Shown in pieces: positions 49,505-60,935 of a DNA stretch of 64,000 nucleotides (position 1 is its first letter; every line of letters starts with the position of its first letter). This DNA is from Stromatinia cepivora (taxonomy: Eukaryota; Ascomycota; Leotiomycetes; Helotiales; Sclerotiniaceae), in NCBI GenBank assembly GCA_014898415.1, contig RCTD01000016.1, forward strand, positions 620,001 to 684,000, written 5' to 3'. The notes under the pieces were generated by a model. The model ran no database searches. It had not been told where the DNA came from and saw only the letters and a program-made list of their open reading frames with translations. Position numbers and translations under genes: made by a program.

Positions 49505-49622
49505 ATAAATCATATAAATCATATAAATCATATAAATCATATAAATCATATAAATCATATAAATCATATAAATCATATAAATCATATAAATCATATAAAT
49601 CATATAAATCATATAAATCATA
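49505..49622 (+). repeat. 9-bp tandem array (ATAAATCAT)n, about 13 copies
   Basis: About thirteen uninterrupted copies of the 9-bp unit lie between rad50 and the Zn2Cys6 gene. The array decays at the right end into TATACATTAAATAT. It is pure A/T except one C per unit. Confidence 0.95.
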
Positions 49623-50233
49623 TACATTAAATATAATCTAAAACCAATGATCTGAAATATATATATTTTTGACGGACGATAAATAATGGGTGCTGAGAAT
49701 AAACAAGTAAATTCAAAAATTTCAAGACTAATCTTTAAATACCCGCTCTAATTAAGTCCCCCGAAGTTATTCATGATCTTGACCCTATAGAATAGAATAA
49801 TAGATATAATATCTATCTAGAACAAAATTACAAATGAGATACTAGGAGCTGGAAGGTTCGAGGCTGATATATTTAGTTTGTGAAGTTGATTTTCTTCATG
49901 GTTATGGTTAGTTTCTTAAATTAGGGGTACCGAGTTTTAGATGGATCTTCTTTTTATTTTTATTATGATGATTCAGCTTAAACAATTGAACGATCGTAGA
50001 AAAGAACATGAGGAACAGAAGAACTGTTGGAATTAACAATCGAATTAGTATACATGCGAAGAGTATGAGATTTGGACAAAATGAAATGCATCTAGGTAAA
50101 TAACCACGAGCTAGAAGATTTTTCAAAAAGGCTCCACGAGGTTCTATCTTAGTTGCAAATCCCGTATTATATCTCGCAATCGTATTAAGTGAATGAAGGA
50201 AAATGAAACTATATATACATACATCGAAAGCAA

Positions 50234-52816
50234 CTAAAATATCCCACCCATGGCCTCCAATCCATCAATATCCCATTCGCCACCTAAATCCATCCAGAAA
50301 TTCTGTTCATGAAATGCATTCCAAGAATTCATATCTATTTCACCCAAAACTGGCAAGACATCCGAGTTCACCTGTGAGCTTACCATTTCTTCCAATCCAG
50401 CATCAATTTGTGTCAGTGTTCCCTCCTGAATAGCATCCTCATTAACACCTCCACTTCCACCCTCCATCACATTCCTATCAACTTTAAACCCGTCCCCCAA
50501 TGTCGTCGACACCGGTGCAGCACCACCCCGATACCCCGCAACCTTCTGATCATACCAACTCTTCACCAATCTAATCTTCCTCGCAAACTTATCAAAACAA
50601 TCGGTCCAGCCCTCTCCCACTCTTCTCCCTCCTCCATCTACCTCCGCATTTTGCCCCCATTCTCCATCTTCTCGGGTTATGATATTAATATCCACGAATT
50701 TTGCACTCTCGTTCCGGTCCGCGAGTTCTTTTAAAATGAATGAAAGATCGCAGATTTCGCTGACGAAATCGAGGGTCCAGGATGGGAGAAGCGGGTTTTG
50801 ATAGAAGGAAAGACGTGCGAGGATCATGAGGACGTAGGCGAGGAGGGACCAAGGGGTGATGGGTTGGCTTAGGTAGGTGGAGGGGGGGAGGGAGAGGATT
50901 AGGGAGAGGAAGGAGCGGGTGTGGTGGAGACAGGTGTAGAGGGATTGGATCTGAGAAGGGTGGAGAGGTGGTGGGTGGATTGATTGGGTTATTGAGGTGG
51001 ATTGAGGTGATTGTGTTGTATTTGTGGGGGCCCAGTCGTTCGTTAATGCGACTTCGTAGAGACGGATTGCGGAAATGTGGTGGTGGAGTTGGAGAATTAC
51101 TACTTACAGTTATTAGTTCTTTACTACTACAACGCCTGAAGAAAAAATATAAACAGCCAAAAAAATAAAGATTGAAAAACATACCATCATCTTTCCATGC
51201 ATCAGGAATTGCTTTCTTCAACGTATCAAGTTCCGTCTGAAACGAACCCAATTTCAACGCCGTGGGAACCTGAATTTCACTCTCATTTTGAACAAGCAAA
51301 ACCGTTTGACCAATGCTCTCTCCTAGATGTGTTATCTTGACCAACTCAACCAGTAACAGATCAGTAGAATGTTCCGGTTTCTTCTCTATAACACGAATAC
51401 ATTCATCAAGATGTATTGAGTACTTCATAGCATCTATGCGTTGAAAGCCGGTCGCAACCCTAGATCTAGATTAGCAAGTATGTGCTGCAGTGAAGTATAT
51501 GATAAAGCTTACAAGGAAGTCAGATAGAACAATCCAGCTAAGGCTCTTCTTTGCTCTATACTTCTCCTCGAAAAATCTCCAGCCGTGGCTCTACTGTGAC
51601 CAAATGGATATTTGAATCTATCCGACGATGGTGGTTTGTTCAGTCCCAAATCGCCAGCGAGTCCTATTGCTAAGCCAAGAAGGTTGTTCAGGTGGGGATG
51701 TCCTAGACAATGATAATGATACCTAACCACCGATTTAATCAGTAAAGTGGCTCCAGTACAATTATACCCCTGCGAATTCCCAAATACCAAAGAAACTAAC
51801 CACCCTTGATACACTCTAGACCTCTGACTACTTCATAGCACAACAATTTTTGAAGAATCAACAATCGAAAATGCATTCGTTGTTCATCAATCCCGATAAG
51901 AAAGAAGAAATGTGAAAGAAAAAGAACCAACCCACCACCCACAAAACACCAAAATCGTCTGCAACAACTCCAAAGTCTTCTCTCTCTTCACCATAATCCT
52001 ATCCGTCAAATCCCTCACCAACGCCGTCTCATAAACCGTCTGTCTTGGCAAATTATAATAACTAGCCGCCATCAAAACTGCCTTCCCCAGCACCGGTTTT
52101 CCCCGCACCCATTCCTTCCTCGTCAATGCTCCTGTCTCAATGACCACGAATGGAAATTTGGCCGTCATCTCCGTCTGGTACAGTTTCACTAATCTTTCGA
52201 TTTCCATATCGTCGGGCTCGAGATTAGAGTTGACATGTGCGAGGAGACAGGCATTAGTACTCTTTTCATAGACGGATTGTCGTTTATTTGGCTCGAGAGG
52301 TCTGGGCGGAAGATGAGGAACATTTCCATAAGAAATTGTATTTGGTGGTTCCGGTTCCGTGAGTGGTGGTGATCTTGGGAGGATACTCTCATTGGTGATA
52401 AGCGGAGAATGTCCCGGCGTTGTAACTTGGGAATTGCCGCCCTTTTGTTGTTGAAGAAGTGAGACGATACCATCAATTTTCTCTTCTAATTTTGCAACTC
52501 GACTATGGTTATTACGTTAGACACAAGTATGATAAATGGTCTCGTGGGGAGAATAATCCATACGTAGTCTTGTAAGGTCTACGAACCTTTACGGAAGGAG
52601 TTTGCGTCGCACAATCTTTCTTTAGACGATGGCATCTACTAATATTAGCAAATTGACTCAAAACTATGGTAGCCAATGGATTAGTTATACACACCTTTCG
52701 CATTTCGCATTTAATCCTTCCGTTCGTGGTACACATTTGGCTTTTGCCAATGCACAAGTCCTGCATGCCCTGGAGTTCAGGTGATTTTTACCAATATGAT
52801 TGGTTGTCGACGACAT
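50234..52816 (-). CDS. Zn2Cys6 fungal transcription factor, 703 aa
   Basis: There are six exons on the minus strand: 52816-52695, 52635-52564, 52502-51936, 51722-51513, 51459-51185 and 51099-50234. All phases agree and total 704 codons. The binuclear cluster is split by the first intron, with Cys18, 21, 28, 39, 42 and 49 (ACRTCALAKAKC, then CERCHRLKKDC). A short coiled coil follows (VAKLEEKIDGIVSLLQQQ). The middle holds the fungal-specific factor domain (LLQTILVFCGWYHYHCLGH, LAIGLAGDLGLNKPP, RRALAGLFYLTS). The C-terminus is acidic and Gly-rich, ending LEAMGGIF, a plausible activation region. The third intron is 213 nt, longer than the rest, and could hide a small exon. The target is unknown. 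No biosynthetic cluster is nearby. Confidence 0.88.
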
Positions 52817-53434
52817 CACGTATTTCTAATTTCGCTTTCATATATCACTTCAATACAAGCGGAGAAGAAAGCGTATTCACAGTCCGTCGCCGTTGGGATT
52901 TGCTTTTTAAAGGCTGTTGGTCGGGACCGGAGCAAACCAATCATTCCGTTCCCGGCCCACAAACCATGTCATGTGCCCCTTGCAGGCGTAATCCAATACC
53001 TTGAGAGCAAATCGAGACAGTAGACAGTACAAAAACAATATATTATATTTTGAAAAACAACGAATGGAATAGTAATGCGATAAACACAAAATCTTGAGTT
53101 GATTTAGTCTATCTACAGAGTTGCATTAAAACTTTCAATGCTCGACGGAGAGTAAGAGCAGAGGGTATGCGAGTTTGGTCGTGTAAAAAAGTCATAAACG
53201 CCTAGTCCCCGCCGCCATCCTCCAGATCCCACCCCATCGAAACGACCATCCCCGTGATTCTCATACTCTATGTATAAAGACGAAGTATGTGAGGTGGCTT
53301 TGGGAGGAGAACATTATCAAGCCAACGGCATAACGCTATTCAGAATTGGACAAGCTCATATGAATCATAGAAGTTAAAGTAAGCCCATATGGATGCCGGG
53401 TAAGTTTTTTAAAGTCGTATGGAGTGGAGGGCGA
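52817..53434. other. Spacer between CK2 alpha 3' end and Zn2Cys6 gene start
   Basis: 618 bp holding the promoter of the Zn2Cys6 gene and the 3' UTR of the kinase gene. No further gene is supported. Confidence 0.5.
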
Positions 53435-54820
53435 TCATGTAGTAGGAGCTGCAGCGCCACGTGCAGCTTGCTCATCGGCGCGAATAGGTGCAAAGAATGG
53501 ATGGGCCATGGCTTCCTTCGCAGTCAAACGTTCCTAAACCACATGTTAGTATATGTTAAAAACCGATGATAAATAGTAGTCATACTTGGTGATCGTAACG
53601 GAGAAGTTTATCCAAGAAGTCGATAGCTTCATTAGTAACGAATCGTTGGTTCTCGGCATTGACGAAGCTGTGCCAGTTCTTCTTTGGGAATCTGCCTAAG
53701 ATGTCATCGTATTGCGCGTCGAGCTCAATCTCGTACTTGTCGAGGTAGTCGAATAAGTCTTCGGTACCGAGAACTTTAGCAATTTTGACCAACTGATCTG
53801 AGTTGCTGTTTCCGTGGAAGAATGGTTCTTTGCGGAAGATCATAGAAGCGAACATGGCACCTAAAGACCACATGTCCAAGGAGTAGTCATATTCCTGGAA
53901 GTCAACGAGCAATTCGGGTCCCTTGAAATATCTTGATGCAACTCGAACGTTATACTCTGTGCCTTGGTGGTAAAATTCTGCAAGACCCCAATCGATAAGT
54001 CTCAACTATATCCTAAATATTAGTCAAGCATTCTTAGGGCTAGCGGCAATCCTACCTTTCTGTTCTCATGATCAATCATCACGTTGTGAGGCTTTACATC
54101 TCTATGCATGATGCCTTTGCTGTGACAAAAGTCCAATGCCTATCAACATTAGTAACTTTGGAACTTCCTGACTATTTGAATGCTATACCTTCAAAAGCTC
54201 ATAAATATAAAATCGAACATCATAATCAATAAACTTGGGGTAAAGGCTTCGGAAGTCGGTGTTGTTGACATATTCGAAAATCAACGAAGGTGTTTTGCTC
54301 TGCATCATATATGAGTCGTCTGTTTCTTCTTCAAGGAGTTCTTCAAGACCAGTGAGCGCCGATTTTCCCGTCTTCCCACCTAGGGGAGGAGCATCGGCCG
54401 GGGTAATAGGAAATGTTGGATTTACTTGACTATCCCTAACAACATCAAGGAGGGCGACAATATTCGGACCTCCTGACAAGTTCTGTAGGATTTTGATCTC
54501 TCTCTTGATCTTCTTCTTCTTGACCGGCTTCAACACCTTGATTACACATTTCTGATAGTTGGCTACATTGATTCCCTCAAAGACTTCCGAATACTTTCCT
54601 CGTCCTACACGAGCACACATCCGAGTGTCAGTAACCAGCACACACGATAGCCACGGGCGGGTAAAAACATAACAAGTCTTGGGAAAGGAGGTACTGCCGA
54701 CTTACCAATCTTGCGCACAACTTCATAGTTCTCCAACACGCCCCAAGTAATATTCACGCTATCATAATCCCAATATGCCCGTGGCATCTGCTGATTGACA
54801 TCCGCATAGACGCGAGCCAT
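53435..54820 (-). CDS. cka1: Casein kinase II catalytic subunit alpha
   Basis: There are six exons on the minus strand: 54820-54706, 54604-54426, 54299-54189, 54139-54056, 54005-53586 and 53533-53435; 335 aa, the standard CK2 alpha length. The Gly loop [11 protein letters not shown] is assembled across the first splice. The basic substrate patch [11 protein letters not shown], the catalytic loop MHRDVKPHN, and the CK2-type DWG in place of DFG ([12 protein letters not shown]) are all present. CK2 is a constitutively active Ser/Thr kinase preferring acidic sites, with beta regulatory subunits. The second intron (54425-54300) has no stop and is a multiple of three, so unspliced mRNA would code a 42-residue insert between RDSQ and [11 protein letters not shown]. 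The insert-free length matches the family. The gene is divergent with rpp1. Confidence 0.97.
54300..54425 (-). other. Stop-free 126-nt intron in CK2 alpha (exitron candidate)
   Basis: The donor GTAAAT follows CAA and the acceptor ATGCAG precedes AGC, both in phase 0. The 42 codons have no stop, and the encoded text is Pro-rich, then Gly/Lys, then acidic ([10 protein letters not shown]). Removing it restores the conserved kinase text exactly. Confidence 0.85.
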
Positions 54821-55256
54821 TTTGCGGCCGGCCTGCTATGGGAAGGCGCAGCGCAAATCGTGTAGAGACCGCCTTTTTGTAAATATCGAGATCCGAAGTG
54901 AGTCGCCGATAGATAAGAACGTAATTATTCGACCGGAGGTTTCTGGTCGAGAGTCGCAAAATGACCTTGTACGATGTTGTAGAAAATAATGATCTGATGT
55001 TGATGTGCTACGAATTCTTGATGGAATGGCTAAGACACCCCGCGCTAGCGCAGGAGTTATATTTTTGTCCGGTGGCCTTAAATAAAAGGCAAAAGATAGC
55101 CTTTTTAAAAGTTGTCCAAGGCTGAATGATGAATAATAATTTTTGGATTAAGCTTCATCTTTCAAGAATATTCAACACACTTTGTCGCCATTGTGAAGGA
55201 ATCTGTGAGGGAATTACGAACGCAAAAGAGTATTAGACAGCAGACATAACGCGAAC
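54821..55256. promoter_or_regulatory. Shared divergent promoter, cka1 / rpp1
   Basis: 436 bp between two outward-facing housekeeping genes, with no coding frame supported. Confidence 0.55.
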
Positions 55257-56258
55257 ATGCTCTACGATCTTAATATACCTTGGTCATCAAGTAAAGACCC
55301 TCTTGATCTCCAAAGGACAATTTCATTCCTTTCAGAATTAGGCTACGGAACCATAGCCCTCAATCATATCCACAGCGGATTGCTTCCTTCCAATATAACA
55401 AACCCAATACCTACGACGTTCCCCTTCACAGTTCCACCCAAAACGGTCATTCTTCGCCGCTGCACCATCGTTCTTTCCGATCCTTCCCTTAATCACCGTC
55501 TCTCAACCATTTCATCCGCCTACGATATCCTCGCGATTCGCCCTACCACCGAAAAGGCTTTTCTCGCAGCATGTCTCAATCTAGCCGAACACTCTCTGAT
55601 ATCCCTCGACCTCACACAACGATTTCCATTTCATTTCAAACCAAAACCTCTCATGGCCGCTGTACATCGCGGTATCAGATTCGAAATATGCTACGCGCAA
55701 GCTACGATGGAAGACGCGAATGCGCGGAAAAATTTCATAAGTAATTGTTTGGGAATATTTAGAGCTACTAGAGGCAGAGGAATTGTGATAAGCAGTGAAG
55801 CCAAGACTGCATTAGGTGTGCGAGGTCCAGCAGATGTTGTCAATTTGATGGCGGTATGGGGATTGGGCAGAGAAAGAGGCATGGAAGGATTGGGGGATAA
55901 TCCGAGATCAGTGGTCATAAATGAGGGCTTAAAGAGAAGCTCTTTCAGAGGAGTGGTGGATGTGGTGTATGGTGGAGAAAGGAGTGCCATGAAGGACGCT
56001 GAAATCAACGAGGCACAGAAGAATAAAGCAAATAATGGAGAAAAGGGAAAGGGAAAGAGAAAAGCCGATGATAACAAGGAGGCGAAGGAGAATGAGACAC
56101 CTCAAATAAGCAAGAGGCAGGCAAAGAAGCAGAGGATGGAAGCACTAAAAGCAGCTGAATCCAATTCGAGCTCATCGAAAGAGATGACTCCCACAAAAGA
56201 AACGACTTTCACAGTCATAGATACTCATAATACAATAAAAGCGAAAGCAAATAGTTGA
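55257..56258 (+). CDS. rpp1: RNase P/MRP protein subunit Rpp1 (p30)
   Basis: This is a single exon of 333 aa. The start MLYDLNIPW and the block ELGYGTIALNHI match the PHP-like TIM-barrel fold of the p30 family. Further family blocks are VILRRCTIVLSD, YDILAIRPTTEKAF, IRFEICYAQA and GRGIVISSEAKTALGVRGPADVVNL. The tail from about residue 250 is Lys/Glu-rich and low in complexity, typical of fungal copies and probably nuclear-targeting. Rpp1 with Pop5 binds the RNA core of RNase P (5' maturation of tRNA) and RNase MRP (rRNA processing). It shares its promoter with cka1. Confidence 0.94.
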   Translation: MLYDLNIPWSSSKDPLDLQRTISFLSELGYGTIALNHIHSGLLPSNITNPIPTTFPFTVPPKTVILRRCTIVLSDPSLNHRLSTISSAYDILAIRPTTEKAFLAACLNLAEHSLISLDLTQRFPFHFKPKPLMAAVHRGIRFEICYAQATMEDANARKNFISNCLGIFRATRGRGIVISSEAKTALGVRGPADVVNLMAVWGLGRERGMEGLGDNPRSVVINEGLKRSSFRGVVDVVYGGERSAMKDAEINEAQKNKANNGEKGKGKRKADDNKEAKENETPQISKRQAKKQRMEALKAAESNSSSSKEMTPTKETTFTVIDTHNTIKAKANS

Positions 56259-56411
56259 TATTTATGTTCTTTTTTTTTTTTTTTCCTCGGCATCCTTTCT
56301 GAACGTATATTTACAACGAATCTAGTATCTCTGGGGAATCTAGCCCTACACAACCTGATATTACTTCTTCTAAACCCGGTTTATTATCATGTTTGAACAT
56401 CAAGCCCAATC

Positions 56412-57256
56412 TTAGACAGCTGTTGCCACAGCTAGATTACCAAGGACTAAAGTGCTGGCTAAGGAGAATGTGTTGATATCCACGGGATTTGGTTGCTCAA
56501 CTTGTGCAGCTCCAAGTTCAGGAGCCGCTGATATACCAGGTTGTAATGCAGTCGATGTGGTGACGGTTGGTTCGGGGGCTCCTTGAATAGTGGCTTCGGT
56601 TAAGGACGTGCTAGTTGATGCTACAATTGCAGCTCCTCCCATAGTAACTTCGATCTTGAGTTAGTTAATGCAAGTCATTTCAATGTAAATTCATCATACC
56701 TGATACCATCATGGTAGTTGTTTCCGTCATAGTCATAGTGACCATTGATGTTACCACCGACATTTCTGTGGCCATCATGGTAACCATAACTTGTTCTATC
56801 TCAGTGACGGTTTGAGTAATCATCTGAGCTAGAGGAGTGACTGTAACGGTAGGCGGAGCGCCTGAAGCGAATACGGTCGAAGTGAGGAAAGAGAATTGGC
56901 CACTGAAATTGTTAGTCCTCAGCCAGTATCAACAGGAATGAAATAGATTATCATACCCAGTCCCTGCAGCTTGTATAGCAGCTCCTGTTGGCGCCGCCGC
57001 TCCCTGAATCTCTTTCGTGACAGTCATCGTCTTTGTGATCTCCTTTGTCACCGCCGCCGCCGCCGCTCCTCCTTTTTCGCCATTCGCTCCACCTTCAAGA
57101 GCGGCGATGATATCACTTAAGCCTCTTGTCTCATTTGGATATCCCTAAACTATCATCAGCCACCATCCACATCATCAATCGTCCCTCAAATCATACCTTT
57201 GCAAGACCTGCCGCCCCAACTACCACCAACAACGATGCTCTCATAAAGCCCTTCAT
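56412..57256 (-). CDS. Small secreted or GPI-anchored Thr/Val/Met-rich protein, 228 aa
   Basis: There are four exons on the minus strand: 57256-57197, 57144-56957, 56902-56700 and 56647-56412. All phases agree. A clear signal peptide (MKGFMRASLLVVVGAAGLAKG) is followed by an Ala-rich run coded by a GCG/GCC repeat, then long Thr/Val/Met stretches (EIEQVMVTMMATEMSVV) and an Ala/Pro/Glu segment. The C-terminus is hydrophobic (TFSLASTLVLGNLAVATAV), as expected for a GPI signal, though the cleavage site is not obvious. Cysteines are absent, unlike effector-type secreted proteins. A cell-wall surface role is the simplest reading. No family is recognised. Confidence 0.8.
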
Positions 57257-59057
57257 CTCTCTTCTCAAATCTTGCCGTTAAGATAATACACTTTAGATTT
57301 TGATCTTGAGAGTTTTGTAGTAATTCTTTTAATGAACGTCGCCAACAGCCCAGCTGTGGTATGAAGCAAAGAATACGAGAAGATATTGAGTGAGCGTGAC
57401 CTGCACCTACAGAATTACAATTGATTAGATGAGGAGAAACTTTGAAAGAGAGTGCTCAGATGATAAGACATTCAATGAGCGAAGTGGAAGATATGCATAC
57501 GACCCTAAAACCGTGCATCAAGGAGCCTTGGCGCTATGATTGACAATTAGAGGACCACGGTGCGTGGTCCTAAGTGTAGATCCTCGACACGCGGGAGAAT
57601 ATTATGGACGGATGTATGAGAGATCATGGCGCCATCAAACTTGTGACCCGCCAGGGTTTATGATCCAAATTTGCCTGACTTGGGTAACTTTACTCACACT
57701 CACAGCACAATGGAGTAAAACATCAAAAAGTGATTGATCTGGTTGAGTGAAAACCCAAAGACTCCAAGGGTCTCGGCGGCACAGTCGAGTGAAAAAAAAA
57801 ACTCCATGCATAACATAAAAGTAGGAAAATCCAGTGAGAATACGAATGACTAGTGCAAAAGCATACTCCGCAAGTGGTGGCTTGAGAAAGCTTTGATAGG
57901 ATTGTGCTAAAGGATGTAAGAGATGGGAGAATCTCAAACGTCAGGGAGTTTTTGAGGTATGGGGAAAAGGATAATCACAGACGTATGGGGTTTCAGGCTA
58001 ACTTGGCGGCGGAGGATTTCAAAACAATTATACAAACTACATATCGGCATATGTTGTCCAATGAAAATTATGAATCTTCGATACCAAACAAGCTTTGTAG
58101 ATGTTCCAGCGATTTTCCTTGAGTGTGCATGTGTCAGGGTTGTGGACTGGGGATTAAAAGTGTATAGAACTCGCGATGCAATTCTTTTAACGTTGGATTG
58201 TTTGACCCCTCAAGAACTCGAATATTCCCTATCCTAACCTTCATAACTTTTATCCTATCAGATCTTCGGTTTGAAGGGTTTTATATTCGGGTATGTTGAC
58301 GGCAACTTGTCAGACAAACGAGTGATGTAGGATCCAGATATTGGTATATATTGGGATTGTGATATTCCCCATCACAATTCCCATATATAGCAATTGCTCT
58401 AGGACATAACAAACATTGAATATATATAAAAGGTTTAAAAGAAACAACTTTCGAAAACCTTCATGTGCGAGGTGCAGCAGTTAGCAGTTAGATTAATCTT
58501 TCAGCCTTGCATAAAATGAAAACACCTACAGTGAAGCTAACGGGAGGTGCTAATCAGTAACACGTGTAGATCGGGTATCGAGTATCGGGTACACAAACTT
58601 CCGACTTCAATGATGCCAGCCTCGATCATGATCGGGCGACATCAATTGGCCCGTTGATTTCGATTTCAGCCATGTTTCAACGAAATGCATCAATGATCTT
58701 TAACTACGCCTCTGAATCTAAATCTAACCTCATATTTTCCCCTTCAAACAAAACATTTTCCAGCCACATCTCTCATCTTATACTTTTGAAGTCATGGCTA
58801 TAATATAACACTAACAAGTACCTGCTAATAGGCTCAAATACAGGAACTGCAAGATCTAGCAGCTAGGCTGACATCAAGTTCCTCAAACACGGCCAGAGGT
58901 AGTGCCTTGTCATCCCATATTTTACTTCCAATTCTCAAGGAATTGATTTCAATATATTCATTCCTCCTTCATTTTCAATCCGTCTCGACAACATCAAACC
59001 ATTGTACGGCACGATAACTACCATCACATCCAATAAGCACGGAAGGATTATGTAAAC
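57257..59057. other. Divergent gene-poor spacer, 1.8 kb
   Basis: No gene is supported. Frames at 57540-57737, 57635-57937 and 57904-58237 have no domain features. It should contain the promoters of the surface-protein gene and the DUF1295 gene. Confidence 0.55.
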
Positions 59058-60169
59058 ATGACTGTCGTCCATGTTTTAGATGACTACTACCTTGCAATAA
59101 CGCTGTTGATTACAGTTGCATATCAATTGTTCTTCTTCTCCATTGCCTTTTCTCTCAAATTCGATAAACTTACAGGTAAGATATATATATCTCGAGAAGT
59201 CTTCTATCCACTAACATTCATTTCAGATTTTGCTGGTGGAACGAACTTTGTCGTATTAGCTATCATAACGCTTGCATTAAGTGGTCATCACAATGCACGC
59301 CAAATCGTGGCCTCCGTCTTCATCATGATATGGGGAGCACGTCTTTCAGCTTTTCTATTATTCCGAATTCTGAAAACTGGAAAAGATGATAGATTTGATG
59401 ATAAGCGTGGCAACTTCTTCAAGTTTCTTGGATTTTGGGTGTTCCAAATGTTCTGGGTTTGGATCGCCTCTTTCCCAGTCACGCTTTTGAATTCCCCAAA
59501 GGTCACGAGATTTCCACAGCCCTCATTTGGGACTGCTAGTGATATTGCTGGAGTCATTCTCTACGCCATTGGTATTGTTATGGAGAGCGTGAGTGATATC
59601 CAGAAATATCTCTTCAGAGCTCACAACAGTGACAAATCGAAAATTTGTGACAAAGGGTTCTTCTCGTGGAGTCGACACCCAAACTATTTTGGAGAGATTA
59701 TGATTCAGTTTTGTAGGCTTCCCCTCAGCTTTTAGATATCTTTCACTAATTCTATGTAGCTATTTATATGATTGCGGTCTCGCCCGCTGCCGAAGGATTT
59801 GTTCATGGTGGAGCTCGCAAAGCTCTTTATGCTTCAATTCTTGGCCCAATATTTCTCACTACCCTCCTCATGTTCGTATCTGGCTTGACACTTCAAGAGC
59901 GACCTGGAGCCAAGAAAAGATACGAGAAGGACAATCATTGGGAGGAATACTCCCGATACCTAAAACGAACGAGCATTCTAATTCCTTTCCCGCCTCAACT
60001 CTACGAGAAGCTCCCTACTATACTGAAAAGAACAATTTTCTTGGAATTTCCTATCTATGTGTTTGATCCGGCAAAACATTCGGATGTAGGTAAAGGCCAA
60101 CATGATGCGGAGGAGGGTCGTCAGTCGCATGGAGGAGATCGACAGAGTACTGATGGTTTGGCTCAATAA
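59058..60169 (+). CDS. DUF1295 / steroid 5-alpha-reductase-like membrane protein
   Basis: There are three exons, 59058-59175, 59227-59712 and 59760-60169 (introns of 51 and 47 nt); 337 aa. There are several membrane spans: residues about 12-32, the region after DKLTDFAGGTNF, WGARLSAFLLFRIL, the WVFQMFWVWIASFPVTLL segment, ILYAIGIVMES, and a pair after the last splice. The family signature near the C-terminal half is KGFFSWSRHPNYFGEIMIQFS, the NADPH-binding region of the methyltransferase/5-alpha-reductase superfamily. The third exon contains ERPGAKKRYEKDNHWEEY, conserved in DUF1295 proteins. The tail is hydrophilic and His/Gly-rich. It probably reduces a lipid double bond in the ER; the substrate is unknown. 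Confidence 0.9.
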
Positions 60170-60935
60170 GTTCAAATCGACCTACTGTACGAAAATACAT
60201 AATGTCACAGATGGCTTACCTTGAACATCAAGGTTTATATGGCGAAATTTTTTACATAGCGTTAATTAACTTTCATTTAGAACTACTCTTTTTTTATTCG
60301 GATTGTCATTTGCGTCGAAACAGAGCTCGCATCCAGTTTACCAGCTCAATGTCTTCAATATTTATATATAAACCTAGTAGCTGGCGATATTTATTTAATA
60401 ATTCATAAGTCATTAAAGCAACAAAAAGCGCGATATGAAGCCGCATCTTACAAACATCTCATCATGTGATGGATGAGTCAAATCATCGAAACAGGGAGTC
60501 ATTTATCCATGCATGCATCTTTACCAGCAACATTTCCCAGATTTTATCCTAAGATCTTACAATAAGTAAATCCATCGAATATCTCTTTACTCTTTACTCC
60601 TCTCTTACTAAGTATTTTCGATCTTTCGTTCTATTGAGATTAGATAAGACCAGGGCAATTTTTTCGCATTCTCTTCCTCGTTCAACTATCAATTGTACCT
60701 ACTAGGTGATATTCCCCAATCAACCCCACCTTTCCCATCACCAATCCAACCCAAATCCAAATCCAGTCATCAATCAATCCAATCATCAAGCGCATACCTA
60801 CCTAGTACATATCACAATAGGAACCTGGGCATATATATATACATATCATCACCACAAACATCAAGTATCCAACGACAAAAACGATCAAGTAAGCCAAAAA
60901 AAAAGCACGCAAGAAACCAAGAAAATCAAACAAAT
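60170..60935. other. Spacer before the GFA-family gene
   Basis: 766 bp, A+T-rich, with T/C-rich and CCAAT-like words from 60700 on. The frames at 60693-60939 are compositional. No gene is seen. Confidence 0.55.

Larger units (their letters stand above)
47703..50233. other. Repeat-rich spacer between rad50 and Zn2Cys6 gene
   Basis: 2.5 kb without a supported gene. Both flanking genes end here. It contains a 15-base G run (48191-48205), a purine-rich plus strand (about 48110-48500), a 24-base G run (48908-48931), a second polypurine patch (about 49084-49160) and the 9-bp array at 49505-49622. Confidence 0.65.

Noticed and set aside
54300..54425. 42-residue insert as a new CK2 domain
   Set aside because: It has a proper donor and acceptor, and removal gives the standard 335-aa kinase, so it is annotated as an intron with possible retention.
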